DNA of 64,000 nt from Plasmodium coatneyi (taxonomy: Eukaryota > Apicomplexa > Aconoidasida > Haemosporida > Plasmodiidae): assembly GCF_001680005.1 (NCBI RefSeq), contig NC_033567.1, forward strand, positions 744,001 through 808,000. Reading direction: 5' to 3'. This document shows, piece by piece, positions 11,801-21,355 of this stretch (position 1 is the stretch's first letter; every line of letters starts with the position of its first letter). Below the pieces are notes generated by a model. That model saw only the letters and a program-made list of their open reading frames with translations. It was not told the origin of the DNA and made no database searches. The position numbers were made by a program, and so were the translations under genes.

Positions 11801-12150
11801 CGGATAGAAAAGATATTTACGACATTATTAAGAAGCTAGAAACTGAGGTGCTAAAGGATAGTAAGAATCCAAATGAAATCAGAGCCGTGTACCTTCCATT
11901 CACTAACAACTTAAGATACTTCAATGACATATCAGGCAAGGGATACAAAATGATGGCAGACATTATTATGAAGGTCGATAAGTTTAATCCTATGGTAGCC
12001 ACCCAACTTTGCGAACCCTTCAAATTGTGGAACAAGCTTGACTTGAAACGACAAGACATGATGCTCAACGAAATGAACCGAATGCTCTCCATGGAAAACA
12101 TCTCCAACAATTTGAAGGAGTACTTGTTAAGGCTCACCAACAAGTTGTAA
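8872..12150 (+). CDS. M1AAP: M1-family alanyl aminopeptidase
   Basis: A 1092-aa single-exon zinc metallo-aminopeptidase. The exopeptidase motif GAMEN is at residues 463-467. The zinc site HEYFH is at 499-503, with the third ligand Glu522 18 residues further on. In P. falciparum the orthologue removes N-terminal residues from haemoglobin-derived peptides. The first 20 or so residues (MVREKMLNLYFLFITVLVAL) form a signal or anchor sequence. An Asn/Gly/Ser-rich linker of about 110 residues follows before the catalytic core starts near residue 205. Numbering runs three residues ahead of the P. falciparum enzyme as I remember it, so the gene is full length. The coding region is noticeably less AT-rich than its flanks. 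The ATG follows a long poly-T leader. Confidence 0.97.
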   Translation: MVREKMLNLYFLFITVLVALANYTPVDYQNTCMISRSCRKNSCGITSRVLSGIHVNKASTRARALISLSSLIYHLQLPKLVSLDLFRRDLFTGVNQKGRRSPVPSYIIQNRLMSENIDSGNNNMSATGKQEKKRPATGDASDGNIASAQEKRMKGNDQSEGTSNLSGSNNAVFTNGASSIIEGGENNNNGTGNDGKNEPTIHYRKDYKPSGFVINNVTLNINIFDHETSVRSNLDMKLSEHYKGEDLIFDGVSLEIKEISIDGNKLIEGEHYKYDNEFLTIYSKFIPKGKFTFGSEVIIHPETNYALTGLYKSKNIIVSQCEATGFRRITFFIDRPDMMAKYDVTVTADKEKYPVLLSNGDKLNQFDIPGGRHGARFNDPYLKPCYLFAVVAGDLKHLSDSYVTKFSKRNVELYVFSEEKYVSKLKWALECLKKAMKFDEDYFGLEYDLSRLNLVAVSDFNVGAMENKGLNIFNANSLLASKKKSIDFSFERILTVVGHEYFHNYTGNRVTLRDWFQLTLKEGLTVHRENLFSEQTTKTATFRLDHVDLLRSVQFLEDSSPLAHPIRPESYVSMENFYTTTVYDKGSEVMRMYQTILGDDYYKKGMDIYIKNNDGGTATCEDFNDAMNEAYKLKKGDKSANLDQYLLWFSQSGTPHVTAEYSYDAAKKEFVIDVTQVTHPDPNQKEKKALFIPIRVGFINPHNGKDVIPEVTLEFTKDKEKFVFNNVHEKPIPSLFRGFSAPVYIKDNLTDSERIVLLKYDTDAFVRYNVCVDLYMKQIMKNYQELLQAKTENKPESAEKPNLTPLSDDFISAIKYLMEDPHADAGFKSYIITLPRDRFIINQIKNVDTDVLADTKDFIYKQLGDKLNDLYFQIFKSIQAKADDMTHFEDESYVDFEQLNMRKLRNTLLTLLSRAKYPNMLDHIMEHSKSPYPSNWLSSLAVSAYTDKYFELYEKTYNQSKDDELLLQEWLKTVSRSDRKDIYDIIKKLETEVLKDSKNPNEIRAVYLPFTNNLRYFNDISGKGYKMMADIIMKVDKFNPMVATQLCEPFKLWNKLDLKRQDMMLNEMNRMLSMENISNNLKEYLLRLTNKL

Positions 12151-14992
12151 ACTCAGCCTCATATACATGTCTACATCTACACATGTGTTAATCTGCTCGA
12201 CGTGCATGCAAACAAACGAAGTTGATTCTTCGCGTGTGCATCGAGCCAAGGGAAAAAAAAAAAAAAAAAAAAAAAATATAAACCTTTAAACACACATACA
12301 TCCGATTGCACGCGCGAACATGCGTGTGAACAAACATGAGTGCAGCTGTACATGCACACCTACGCCCCCTTTTTCCACCGTGCACCTGGCTGTGCACTTT
12401 ACCCAGGAGGGTAACACAGACACAAACATCTAAAAGAACAAAAGGACTCACATGTAAACACTAAAAGGTTTTACTTTTAAAGTACTCAAAGCGCGACACT
12501 GAGCACATGGAGGTGATTAGACGGTTTTTGCTTGCGGGAGGACCCCACTGCTACTCCTCGTTGTCCACGTGGTTATCGTGAACAGGATAACAATCCCCCT
12601 TTTACCACGTTTATCTGTCCATGCGTTGGTTAGTCCGAAGGGGAATGAAGTCCTTTCACATGAAGGTCTATTTGTACGTTCACTGTGATGATCACTCGAG
12701 TGGTTTTCACAAATTGCGAATCGAGCTCGATGCAGGTCAGTCCCAATCCTCGCGCCTCTACTACGTGCCGGAATTTAAAATTATGCTCCTCTCCTCTATG
12801 TGTACCTCTTTCTTACGTATGGGCATTTAACCTTTTCGCACTTTCGCTTGGAACAAAAAAAAAAAAAGGCATCGCCATTCCATACCGCTCTACTTAAATC
12901 CGAGAGATGGTCGTTTTACAAAAAGGGGTAGGAGCATTCTGCCCCTTTACAAAGCGTACGGGATGTAACTCTTCGCATATTCATTTTAAAATAATTTGTT
13001 TAATGAACTACAGAAATGAGCGATTAGCATAAAAACGGAAAAAAAATGCGCTGTTCAATTCTGTAAACCGCTGAGAGGCATTCGAATGAACAAATGGAAC
13101 AGAAAAGAATCACAATAAAAGCACACCTTTATGGAAAATGTACCAAAAGGAGTGCCATCACTTCACTCAGCTTTACTGCGAAAAAAGCTATACAGGTGAA
13201 CAAAGATAAGTGCCATTATAATTGCCACTTTTTGTCCAATGCTCTTTACCTGATATGAGGTACACACACATGCTGAGATCTTATACAGGTCAACCGTAGG
13301 AATGCGTTTTGGAATCATTTTCCCGTTCCCCCAGTTTTTACACTACTAAAGCAGTAACTCTTTTTTTACGAAAACACAACTGTGTGTCATGCGTTCATGC
13401 ATGTGCATACACATACACACATTGCACATATGGGAAATTTCCCGTATGTTAGATCCGTATCTCCAATAAAAAGGGACGGAATTTTATTTTAAAAGTAAGC
13501 CCCTTTACTTTTTCTCGGATCAGCGCCATCTAACGGTGTGCACAGGGTTGTGGAGATACCACACGAAAGAAGCTTCATCAGCATTTTTACTCAATATAGC
13601 GTCTAGCACGTGTTGGTGCTTTACGAGATAACTGCGGTGCATATAACATTGCGCCCCTTAACACACACATTGGGGAACGCTATGCATTCTTGACTGTGGT
13701 GTAAAACTGGAAAGGCCATTTTTTACGCCGCCTGCTGTATGGATTCAATTCATCCCTATAGCTAAACGCAAAAATTCGCCCAAACATGTACAATCCCATT
13801 GCACTTGCTTAGTCTTATAGGTGCACATACACGTAATAGTACCGTACGTACATGCTCTGCGCTATTTTAAATTTCCCAAGAGGTGAGGGGCACATAAAAA
13901 AAAAAAGAAAAATGGGGGGAAAAGGTGGGAAAAAATGCTACTAGGTGGGTAAGGAAAAAATACACTAAGATGCCTCCATTAAAAGTACTCCAACTGGCAT
14001 ATTTGCAATGCTTTCCCAAAAAAAAGGAAAGCACCTTATGCGTATAGCTGAAAATAACTTTTCTTTTTATGAGCCGGAAAATTTTTTAAATTACTCCATT
14101 GTGAAAGAAAAAAAAAAAAAGCAGAATTTTCATGTTGATACGGGGGAATGACATCGTTTCCTTAAACACGTAAATGAGTACGCGCTTTATATGATAAAAA
14201 AAAAAAAAAATATATGGGGTGCGTAAAGGCATATATGCTTAAAGGCCTTACGCCGCGTAATAATTATCCAAGCATTCCATTCATATTTTACCAACGAAAT
14301 CGCATACGAACTGGGCAACCGAAAAAAAACACACGATTACACAAATTGGCAGCGCGTCAGCCGACATGAGGCCAATACGCATACGTGCATTTCGACTCCC
14401 AGCCGGTCGCCACGCGAAACAAGCATGGTATAAATAGCAATAAGAGCACTAATAGTAGTGACAGGAATCCAAAGCTATTAGCAACAAATGGCATTTTGAA
14501 ACAGAAAAATAAATTAACAAAACTGAAAAACAGTTAGCCTAAGGAAGCCCCTCGCAATTGATAACCTTTCGAGGAAGTTAATTCAACATTTGACTTCACG
14601 AGAGTAAAACACGGCTGACAAACGATCGTGAATTCGCGCTTTATCCATTTGTAAAATTTTTATGTATACAAAATAATGCGCGCGATAGTATGAGTACAAA
14701 TCTGAGTATGAATAAGAGCCAGTACGTGTCAATGTGAATGCCTTTTTTTTTTCCCATCTCCCTGTACTTTTTTTTGCACCATTTAATACGCTTCCGCGTT
14801 AGCGCCTTCTGACACACCCACAAAAGGCCCCCTTCACCAATTATCCTGCGCGAAAGCCGATTTAGTGCCATTGGGGAACTTCTTCGTACAAGAAGAAAAG
14901 GGCCCCACGCGCAGGACTGACAATTTGAGCAAACGTCCCTACTGCTGGACATCGGCAAATAGCCCATCCATTTTTCACCTCTAAAATCAAAA
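12151..14992. other. 2.8-kb intergenic region, M1 / V-ATPase A
   Basis: AT-rich spacer between two plus-strand genes. It has poly-A tracts at about 12253-12276, 14108-14119 and 14196-14209. A stem of GCGTAAAGGC (14221-14230) with GCCTTACGC (14245-14253) could form. It presumably carries the 3' end of the M1 transcript and the promoter and 5' leader of the V-ATPase gene. No coding sequence is supported. Confidence 0.5.
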
Positions 14993-16828
14993 ATGACGAG
15001 GCCTTCCCCCGAAAATGAAGAACCCGGAATTGTCTACAAAGTGGCGGGTTCGCTTGTCATTGCGGAGAACATGAGCGGGACGAGGATGTACGAATTGGCA
15101 AAAGTCGGATGGAACAAATTGGTGGGTGAAATTATACGTTTAGAAGGGAACTATGCATATATACAAGTGTATGAAGACACTTCAGGGCTATCTGTTGGAG
15201 ATCCAGTGACCAAAACAGGAAATGCCTTGTCAGTGGAATTAGGCCCAGGGATATTGGACAATATATATGACGGTATCCAGAGACCACTGGAAAGAATCGC
15301 TAATGTCTGTGGAGACGTTTATATTTTCAAAGGAATTGACATGACCTCATTAGATCACGAAAAGGAATGGCAATTTTATGCAGATAAAAAAGTAAAAATA
15401 AATGACATCATAACAGGTGGAGATATTTTCGGCTATGTGGATGAGAATAAATTATTTAAGGAGCATAAAATTATGGCACCTCCAAATGCGAAGGGTAGAG
15501 TGACGTACATTGCTCCAGACGGCTCATACACCTTGAAGGATAAAATATTTGAGTTGGAATACCAGGGGAAAAAATACACCTATGGGTTGTCTCACCTTTG
15601 GCCAGTTAGAGATCCAAGACCAGTGTTAGAAAAGGTAACTGGTGACACCCTACTACTAACAGGACAACGAGTCTTAGACTCTTTATTCCCCACGGTGTTG
15701 GGAGGCACTTGTGCCATTCCTGGAGCATTCGGGTGTGGAAAGACGTGTGTATCTCAGGCCTTGTCAAAATATTCAAACAGTGAAGTAATTATATATGTAG
15801 GTTGTGGAGAAAGAGGAAATGAAATGGCTGAAATTTTGTCCGATTTTCCTGAATTAACTACTAAGGTGGGTAATGAAGATGTTGGTATTATGCAGAGAAC
15901 ATGTCTTGTGGCCAACACTTCGAATATGCCTGTGGCAGCAAGAGAGGCAAGTATATACACTGGCATAACTCTGTGTGAATATTTTCGTGACATGGGGTAT
16001 AACGCTACTATGATGGCGGATAGTACCAGCAGATGGGCTGAAGCGCTAAGAGAGATATCTGGACGTTTAGCAGAAATGCCTGCAGATAGTGGATACCCAG
16101 CATACCTTGGTGCTAAATTAGCTTCCTTCTACGAACGGGCAGGAAAAGTAAAATGTATTGGGTCTCCATCTCGAATGGGTTCCATCACCATCGTAGGTGC
16201 AGTATCCCCACCAGGAGGGGATTTCTCAGACCCCGTAACCACAGCAACCATGTCCATTGTGCAAGCCTTCTGGGGATTAGATAAAAAATTAGCACAAAGG
16301 AAACATTTCCCCTCTGTTAATTGGTCCACATCTTTTTCCAAATATGTAAGACAACTGGAGCAATATTTCGACAATTTCGACCAAGACTTCTTATCATTAA
16401 GACAAAAAATAAGTGACATATTGCAACAGGAGAGTGACCTAAATGATATAGTCCAGCTGGTTGGAAAGGACTCCCTATCGGAGGATCAAAAAGTGGTGAT
16501 GGAAGTTGCCAAAATTATTAGAGAAGATTTCCTCCAACAAAATGCCTTTAGCGATTATGATTATATGTGCCCTTTGCAAAAAACCGTTGGTATGATGAAA
16601 ATTATTTGTCATTTTTATGCTCAGTGTTTGAGGACTCTACAAGAATATGACTCACGAGAGAGGAAAATCGGATGGGGATCCATTTACAACACATTAAGAC
16701 CTACTATAAATAAAATTACCCACATGAAATTTGAATCTCCGAAAAATTCAGATGAGTATTTTAAAAAGTATTTCAAGGCTTTGGAGGATGAAATAACCGT
16801 TGGTCTTCGAAATTTGGTGGAGAAGTGA
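14993..16828 (+). CDS. vapA: V-type H+-ATPase catalytic subunit A
   Basis: A 611-aa single-exon protein, the length expected for Plasmodium subunit A. It forms the ATP-hydrolysing head of V1, which drives proton pumping across the food vacuole, other acidic compartments and the parasite plasma membrane. The P-loop GAFGCGKT is at residues 244-251. Further family signatures follow: the GCGERGNEM segment, the SRWAEALREISGRLAEMP signature and SPPGGDFSDPV. The N-terminal beta-barrel begins near GIVYKVAGSLVIAENMSG, and the long non-homologous insertion of A subunits is present between about residues 110 and 230. Nothing is missing. The ATG is preceded by AATCAAAA, a typical A-rich Plasmodium start context. 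Confidence 0.98.
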   Translation: MTRPSPENEEPGIVYKVAGSLVIAENMSGTRMYELAKVGWNKLVGEIIRLEGNYAYIQVYEDTSGLSVGDPVTKTGNALSVELGPGILDNIYDGIQRPLERIANVCGDVYIFKGIDMTSLDHEKEWQFYADKKVKINDIITGGDIFGYVDENKLFKEHKIMAPPNAKGRVTYIAPDGSYTLKDKIFELEYQGKKYTYGLSHLWPVRDPRPVLEKVTGDTLLLTGQRVLDSLFPTVLGGTCAIPGAFGCGKTCVSQALSKYSNSEVIIYVGCGERGNEMAEILSDFPELTTKVGNEDVGIMQRTCLVANTSNMPVAAREASIYTGITLCEYFRDMGYNATMMADSTSRWAEALREISGRLAEMPADSGYPAYLGAKLASFYERAGKVKCIGSPSRMGSITIVGAVSPPGGDFSDPVTTATMSIVQAFWGLDKKLAQRKHFPSVNWSTSFSKYVRQLEQYFDNFDQDFLSLRQKISDILQQESDLNDIVQLVGKDSLSEDQKVVMEVAKIIREDFLQQNAFSDYDYMCPLQKTVGMMKIICHFYAQCLRTLQEYDSRERKIGWGSIYNTLRPTINKITHMKFESPKNSDEYFKKYFKALEDEITVGLRNLVEK

Positions 16829-19314
16829 GAGGAGGCCCTCTATATTGGTGAAAGTTGTCTACCTGGGTCTCTCCCTCCCTGACGTTTTCTTTCTCTATAC
16901 AGGGGGGAGGTTCCCAATAGTACATTTATGTTCGTATGTGTGTGTACATGTATGTATATATATGTGTTTGTGTGCGCGGGCGAATCTGCGTGGACTTAAA
17001 TGATAAAATGTATGCACAGCCTACACACCCAGCGTGCCGTGTGTAGTTAGCATGTTCCCGTCTTTTCCCCCTTTTTCCCTTCTTCTTCTTTTTACCCCTG
17101 TGCGCGGTTTACCCCCGTATCCACGACACACACGTTAGAGCAAAATGGAAAAAAATAAAAATGTTGGGGAAAATAATAAAGGTGTATGTGTGAACCCCAC
17201 TGAAGCACACGACGAGCGTAAAAGATGTATATACCCCCCCAATTATGCAAACCCTGATTTTTTAAAAAAACTTTTGCAACATTATTGTAACATTTTATTT
17301 TGGACAAATTTTTTTTTAAAATGATGCGTCTTCAATTTTCTGCCCCTTTTTTCTTTTTTAATGCAATTTTTTATTTTTATTTGTTTATTCTGATAGGTGC
17401 GCACAATATGCATACTTCTCCACACGGAATACAAACATATCACTCCAGTTCGTATGTATTATGTGTGCACTTACTGTGTATATATACTTATGCGAGTTTA
17501 AATTTTTCCTTGAATTTTTTTTCTTCTACCCAATTTGGTTTTCTTAACTTCGGTATAGGGTTCGTCCCACAAGACACGCACGGGGGTGACTCCCTCTTTA
17601 ATGAATCCAAATGTGCGCCACGCGCAATAAATGATCACACTGTTCTCTTGAGAGGTAGTTGTAGATATGTGGCTAATTCCTTCTCAATATGTGTCTAAGA
17701 AGTGTATAATGTAATAGCACCCTCGGGTGCTACAATAAAGGAAAGTGCGAAAGGGAGTGAGAAACAACCAAGGGGTGTAACTATCAGACCGCGCGATATA
17801 ACCCTTTCACTGGGCTTATTTATTAGCTCTAGTTTTTTTTTTTTTTTTCCATAATGTAGTTACACCTTGGGATAGCCAATCCCGCGGTGCAGAATATTTC
17901 CCATTGTGGTTCTTTTCCCCCCTTAAGACAAAACATATCAAGGCGAAATTATACGCACACGTGAGGGCGCAAAGTTTGGGGCATCCGAATTGAGCAGAAA
18001 CACCACAGTTGTAAACGACTTTACCATTTGTTAACACATCCAAATGGTCCTAAAGAAAAAATGTACTATTCAGAATTATTCTGTAAAAAGGGGGCAAAAG
18101 TAAAAATTGCACTCCCGCTTACCGATTTTAAAACATAAACGCTATTGCTTTTTTTCTTTTTTTGCGAGTTTTTTTTTTTTTTTTAACATATATGATTAAA
18201 AGGTGATCACACAGCTTGAAAAACAACGTGCAAAAAAATCGCTTCACATCGTTGCGCTGGATAACACGCTGGTATTCTGTGGAAATGCCTACAGGGATAT
18301 ATCCCTCGAAAGGGTGTGCCCATTTTGTAAAGGATAAGAATGGGGGAGGGTTCATTATCAGTGTGCATGAAAGGCGTACATTCCATCAGTTCGCCTTTCG
18401 AGGAGTGCATTTTATTTGCTTTCTGCCTTTTTTCGCTGTTCGCGGGATGGAAATGGTTGCACGTTTTAATCTACTAAAAGTGGCGGCAAAGTAAAATAAA
18501 CGAGAAAACAAATAAGTACACAAATGCGTGATCAAATAAAAGAGTAAAGGGAGTCCTCGCGACTTCATTTCATTTTCGAAAAATGCATAACGACGGTTGC
18601 TCTCGTCCGCCAACAGATCTACTACTTCCCATATTTAAAGATTGTTCCTGATTATTTTTTTTCTGCTTGTGAGACGGAGAAATGACGTGCATGCATGTTT
18701 TTCTTTTACACAAAAGTATATGCTAAAAGCGTCAGTTATGTAACTTGATAATATTTAATTTTTTTTTTAACCGCTTTGGTACACCATCATGCGGTATAGC
18801 CTATTCTCCTATTTTAAGTTTTGATCTGACATCACTCCAGAATGAACAAGAGAGCACAACCTAATGAAACGTAAACATAACAGCAGCAAATAAAGAGACC
18901 ACACGTGTGTTTGCACGTATAAACAGCGCATGTAGGGACTGTTCTGTCGGCACGTACCTTTTGAAAAGAGTACATATAAGTGTGTATATAAACGGCAAAG
19001 GGAGGTGAAAAAGGTAGAACAAGGAGGTAGAACAAAAAAAAGGAAGATAGCCCACCAAACGGGAAAATGCTCTTGCACGCTTAGCTCCCCGTGAGGTAAT
19101 TCTGCAAAGTTGACGAACCGCCGTGACGACGTGAGTGCTCCGCGCGATCTAGTGAAGCAGACGAATTGGAAAATTTTGCCCTCTACCTCTACAGTGCGTA
19201 TGTCGGTATACATGTGGGTATTTTTATTTTTTTTTTTTTTTGAATCCCAGAACAACGCACGGTTAAACGGACACACGCGCAGATAGACACGCATATACAC
19301 ACGCACAAAGAAGA
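16829..19314. other. 2.5-kb intergenic region, V-ATPase A / MCAT
   Basis: AT-rich spacer with T-runs near 17830-17847 and 18167-18183. A perfect 8-bp stem with a 2-base loop, TAGCACCC-TC-GGGTGCTA, lies at 17715-17732. A similar, weaker hairpin lies 3 kb away after the MCAT gene. Frames of 130-176 codons on either strand are low in complexity and lack any recognisable feature. Confidence 0.45.
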
Positions 19315-20514
19315 ATGCACATGATAACGCCTCGCACACTGCTAACCATAAGCATAATTGTGATAAAAATTATTCTATGGAACTCGGAAGAATGCAAAAG
19401 TTTCATTTTGAAAGGAAAAGAAAGAGCAATGAGCGGGCTGCTACACAGAGGAATGGACAAAAAGAACAGGAGGAGGTTAACCAAAGAACCAAATCAGCCG
19501 GATGAATTAAATGAACAAATTATGACATCATCTGAAAATGATAATTACGTTAGAAAGAAATTAAAAGAATTCGAAAAATATAGAATAGCATCATACAGCT
19601 CTCAATACACTTTTTTTTTTCCAGGACAGGGGGAGCAGTATATATCGATGGGCTTAGATACATACAACACGTGTAAAAATGCCAAAGAAATGTATGACCG
19701 TGCAAGTAAAATTCTGGGCTACAATTTAATGGATGTCATTAAGAATGGTCCAATAGAAAAATTAAAAGACTCAGAAATTTCGCAGCCATCCATTTATACT
19801 GTTTCCATTGCTGCGTTGGAAAAATTGAAACAAGAAAAGCAAGACGCAGTGATGAAGCTAAATTTATGCATGGGGTATTCATTAGGTGAATATTCTGCCT
19901 TAACTTGTTCAGAAGCTTTGCCCTTTGAGGAAGGCGTATTTTTAACCAAGGAAAGAGGAAAGGCAATGCAGAACTGTGCCAAGTTAAACAAAACGACCAC
20001 CATTGCAATTGTTGGGTTAACCCTAGATCGTATTCACAACCTGATAGAAGATGTCAATAAAGAAATGGATGACGATATTTTTATTGTCAGTTATATGACT
20101 CCAAAAAAATTCGGTTTATGCGGAAAACCGGAAAGTATGCAATATCTGAACAAATTAGCAAAGGAAAAATATAAAGCTATTTTTACTAAAGAGTTACAAA
20201 TTTCCGGGGGGTTCCACTCTTCCTACATGTTCCCAGCTAGGAAGGCTTTAGAAAATGCCTTAAAACAGATCACATTCAAAAAGCTAAAGGTTCCAATCAT
20301 TTCAAATGTCGATGGCTGTGCTTATGATGACCCACACATAATCAAAGAGCTGCTACTTCTGCAGTTAACCAGCCCCATTAGAATAAATGCCTGCCTAGAG
20401 AATGTGCTAAAACATGGATACGAGACTGGCTACGAGTTGGGGCCCGGAACGATCAACTCGAACCTTTTGAAGGACGTCTCGAAGAAGCAGAAGGAGGCAA
20501 CGCCGTATATTTAG
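19315..20514 (+). CDS. MCAT: Malonyl-CoA:acyl-carrier-protein transacylase (apicoplast FabD)
   Basis: A 399-aa single-exon protein. It transfers malonyl groups from CoA to ACP for type II fatty-acid synthesis in the apicoplast. The opening FPGQGEQ motif lies near residue 102, the nucleophile motif GYSLGE at 187-192 (Ser189) and the catalytic His301 in GGFHSSYM. A C-terminal ELGPGT motif completes the fold. About 95 residues precede the catalytic domain. They start with a hydrophobic stretch (TLLTISIIVIKIILW) that acts as a signal peptide, then a basic, polar stretch that fits an apicoplast transit peptide. The canonical GHSLGE has Tyr instead of His at the second position. Two ATGs (residues 1 and 3) are possible starts. 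Confidence 0.96.
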   Translation: MHMITPRTLLTISIIVIKIILWNSEECKSFILKGKERAMSGLLHRGMDKKNRRRLTKEPNQPDELNEQIMTSSENDNYVRKKLKEFEKYRIASYSSQYTFFFPGQGEQYISMGLDTYNTCKNAKEMYDRASKILGYNLMDVIKNGPIEKLKDSEISQPSIYTVSIAALEKLKQEKQDAVMKLNLCMGYSLGEYSALTCSEALPFEEGVFLTKERGKAMQNCAKLNKTTTIAIVGLTLDRIHNLIEDVNKEMDDDIFIVSYMTPKKFGLCGKPESMQYLNKLAKEKYKAIFTKELQISGGFHSSYMFPARKALENALKQITFKKLKVPIISNVDGCAYDDPHIIKELLLLQLTSPIRINACLENVLKHGYETGYELGPGTINSNLLKDVSKKQKEATPYI

Positions 20515-21355
20515 TGGGGTATATGCTCGTGTCTGACTGTATGCCCATGCCTGTTCATTTGTGTCTTTCCCCCACGTAGCCTTCCCCGTGCTATTCCCAC
20601 ACCAATTTAACCCTCCCAACAAACTGAACACCAGCTGCAATTTTGCCCCCGCAAAGCGATAACCCTATTCTGGGCTGACCAGACAGAGCAAATGAGCAGC
20701 CGATGAACTACGTAGCACCCTCGATGGTGCCATAAAACCGTTTTCTTTTTCTCATCAAGATGTGAAGCTCCCTTGTCGGGTGTCGCCCCTTAACGGGCAA
20801 GACAGCCAATTCGAATCTGGGGAAAAGTCAACCTGTGAAGATATACGAACGTTCATAAAGTGACGCAAAAATGCTTTGACCTTTTTTTCTTTCATTTTGC
20901 CAACTTCGAGGTTTTAAGAAGGCACACATTAAAGAAGCATACTTCTGAAGGAGGCTTAAGCCTGTAGATTTAACAAAAGGATAACATAACATAACATAAC
21001 ATTGATGCGTATTCGCAATGGGTATATATATTTCGCAGTCGCAAGCTTACACGAGTGCCGCTAAAAAAGGAGCATTAACACATATATCCACGAATGATGA
21101 TACAAAAAAAAAAAAAAAAAAAAAAAATTGAAAATTTTCGAATACATATCATACACATAAATTTTACGTGTTTGTAAAAACTAAAACATTCTCATTTTAT
21201 CATACAAAAGGGGAAGCTGGTCATCTGCACGTATGTCCAGTGTACTTCTTATACGCCACAAAAAAAAAAAAAAAAAAAAAGTACACAACAACATGTGCAC
21301 ACAGTGTTCCTGTGTGGTGACAGCTATCCCAACTTAAAAGAAACCCCTTTAACTA
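20515..21355. other. Intergenic region between convergent MCAT and GYF-protein genes
   Basis: A shared 3' flank. It contains four copies of ATAAC at 20981-21000, poly-A tracts at 21104-21127 and 21261-21280, and a weak hairpin GCACC/GGTGC at 20715-20730. No gene is seen. Confidence 0.5.
20981..21000 (+). repeat. Pentanucleotide microsatellite (ATAAC)4
   Basis: Four perfect tandem copies of ATAAC in the convergent 3' flank of MCAT. Confidence 0.9.

Noticed and set aside
14221..14253. Hairpin GCGTAAAGGC/GCCTTACGC upstream of V-ATPase A
   Set aside because: Nine pairs with one bulge; not clearly beyond chance and over 700 bp from the start codon.
18809..19339. 176-codon minus frame upstream of MCAT
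   Set aside because: It overlaps the 5' leader of MCAT, is rich in Cys/Phe/Leu from T-rich DNA, and has competing overlapping frames in the same place.
20796..20826. ATTCGAAT-containing segment considered as a tRNA T-arm
   Set aside because: Five-base-pair stems do not form on either side of the loop on either strand, and no anticodon or D-arm could be placed.
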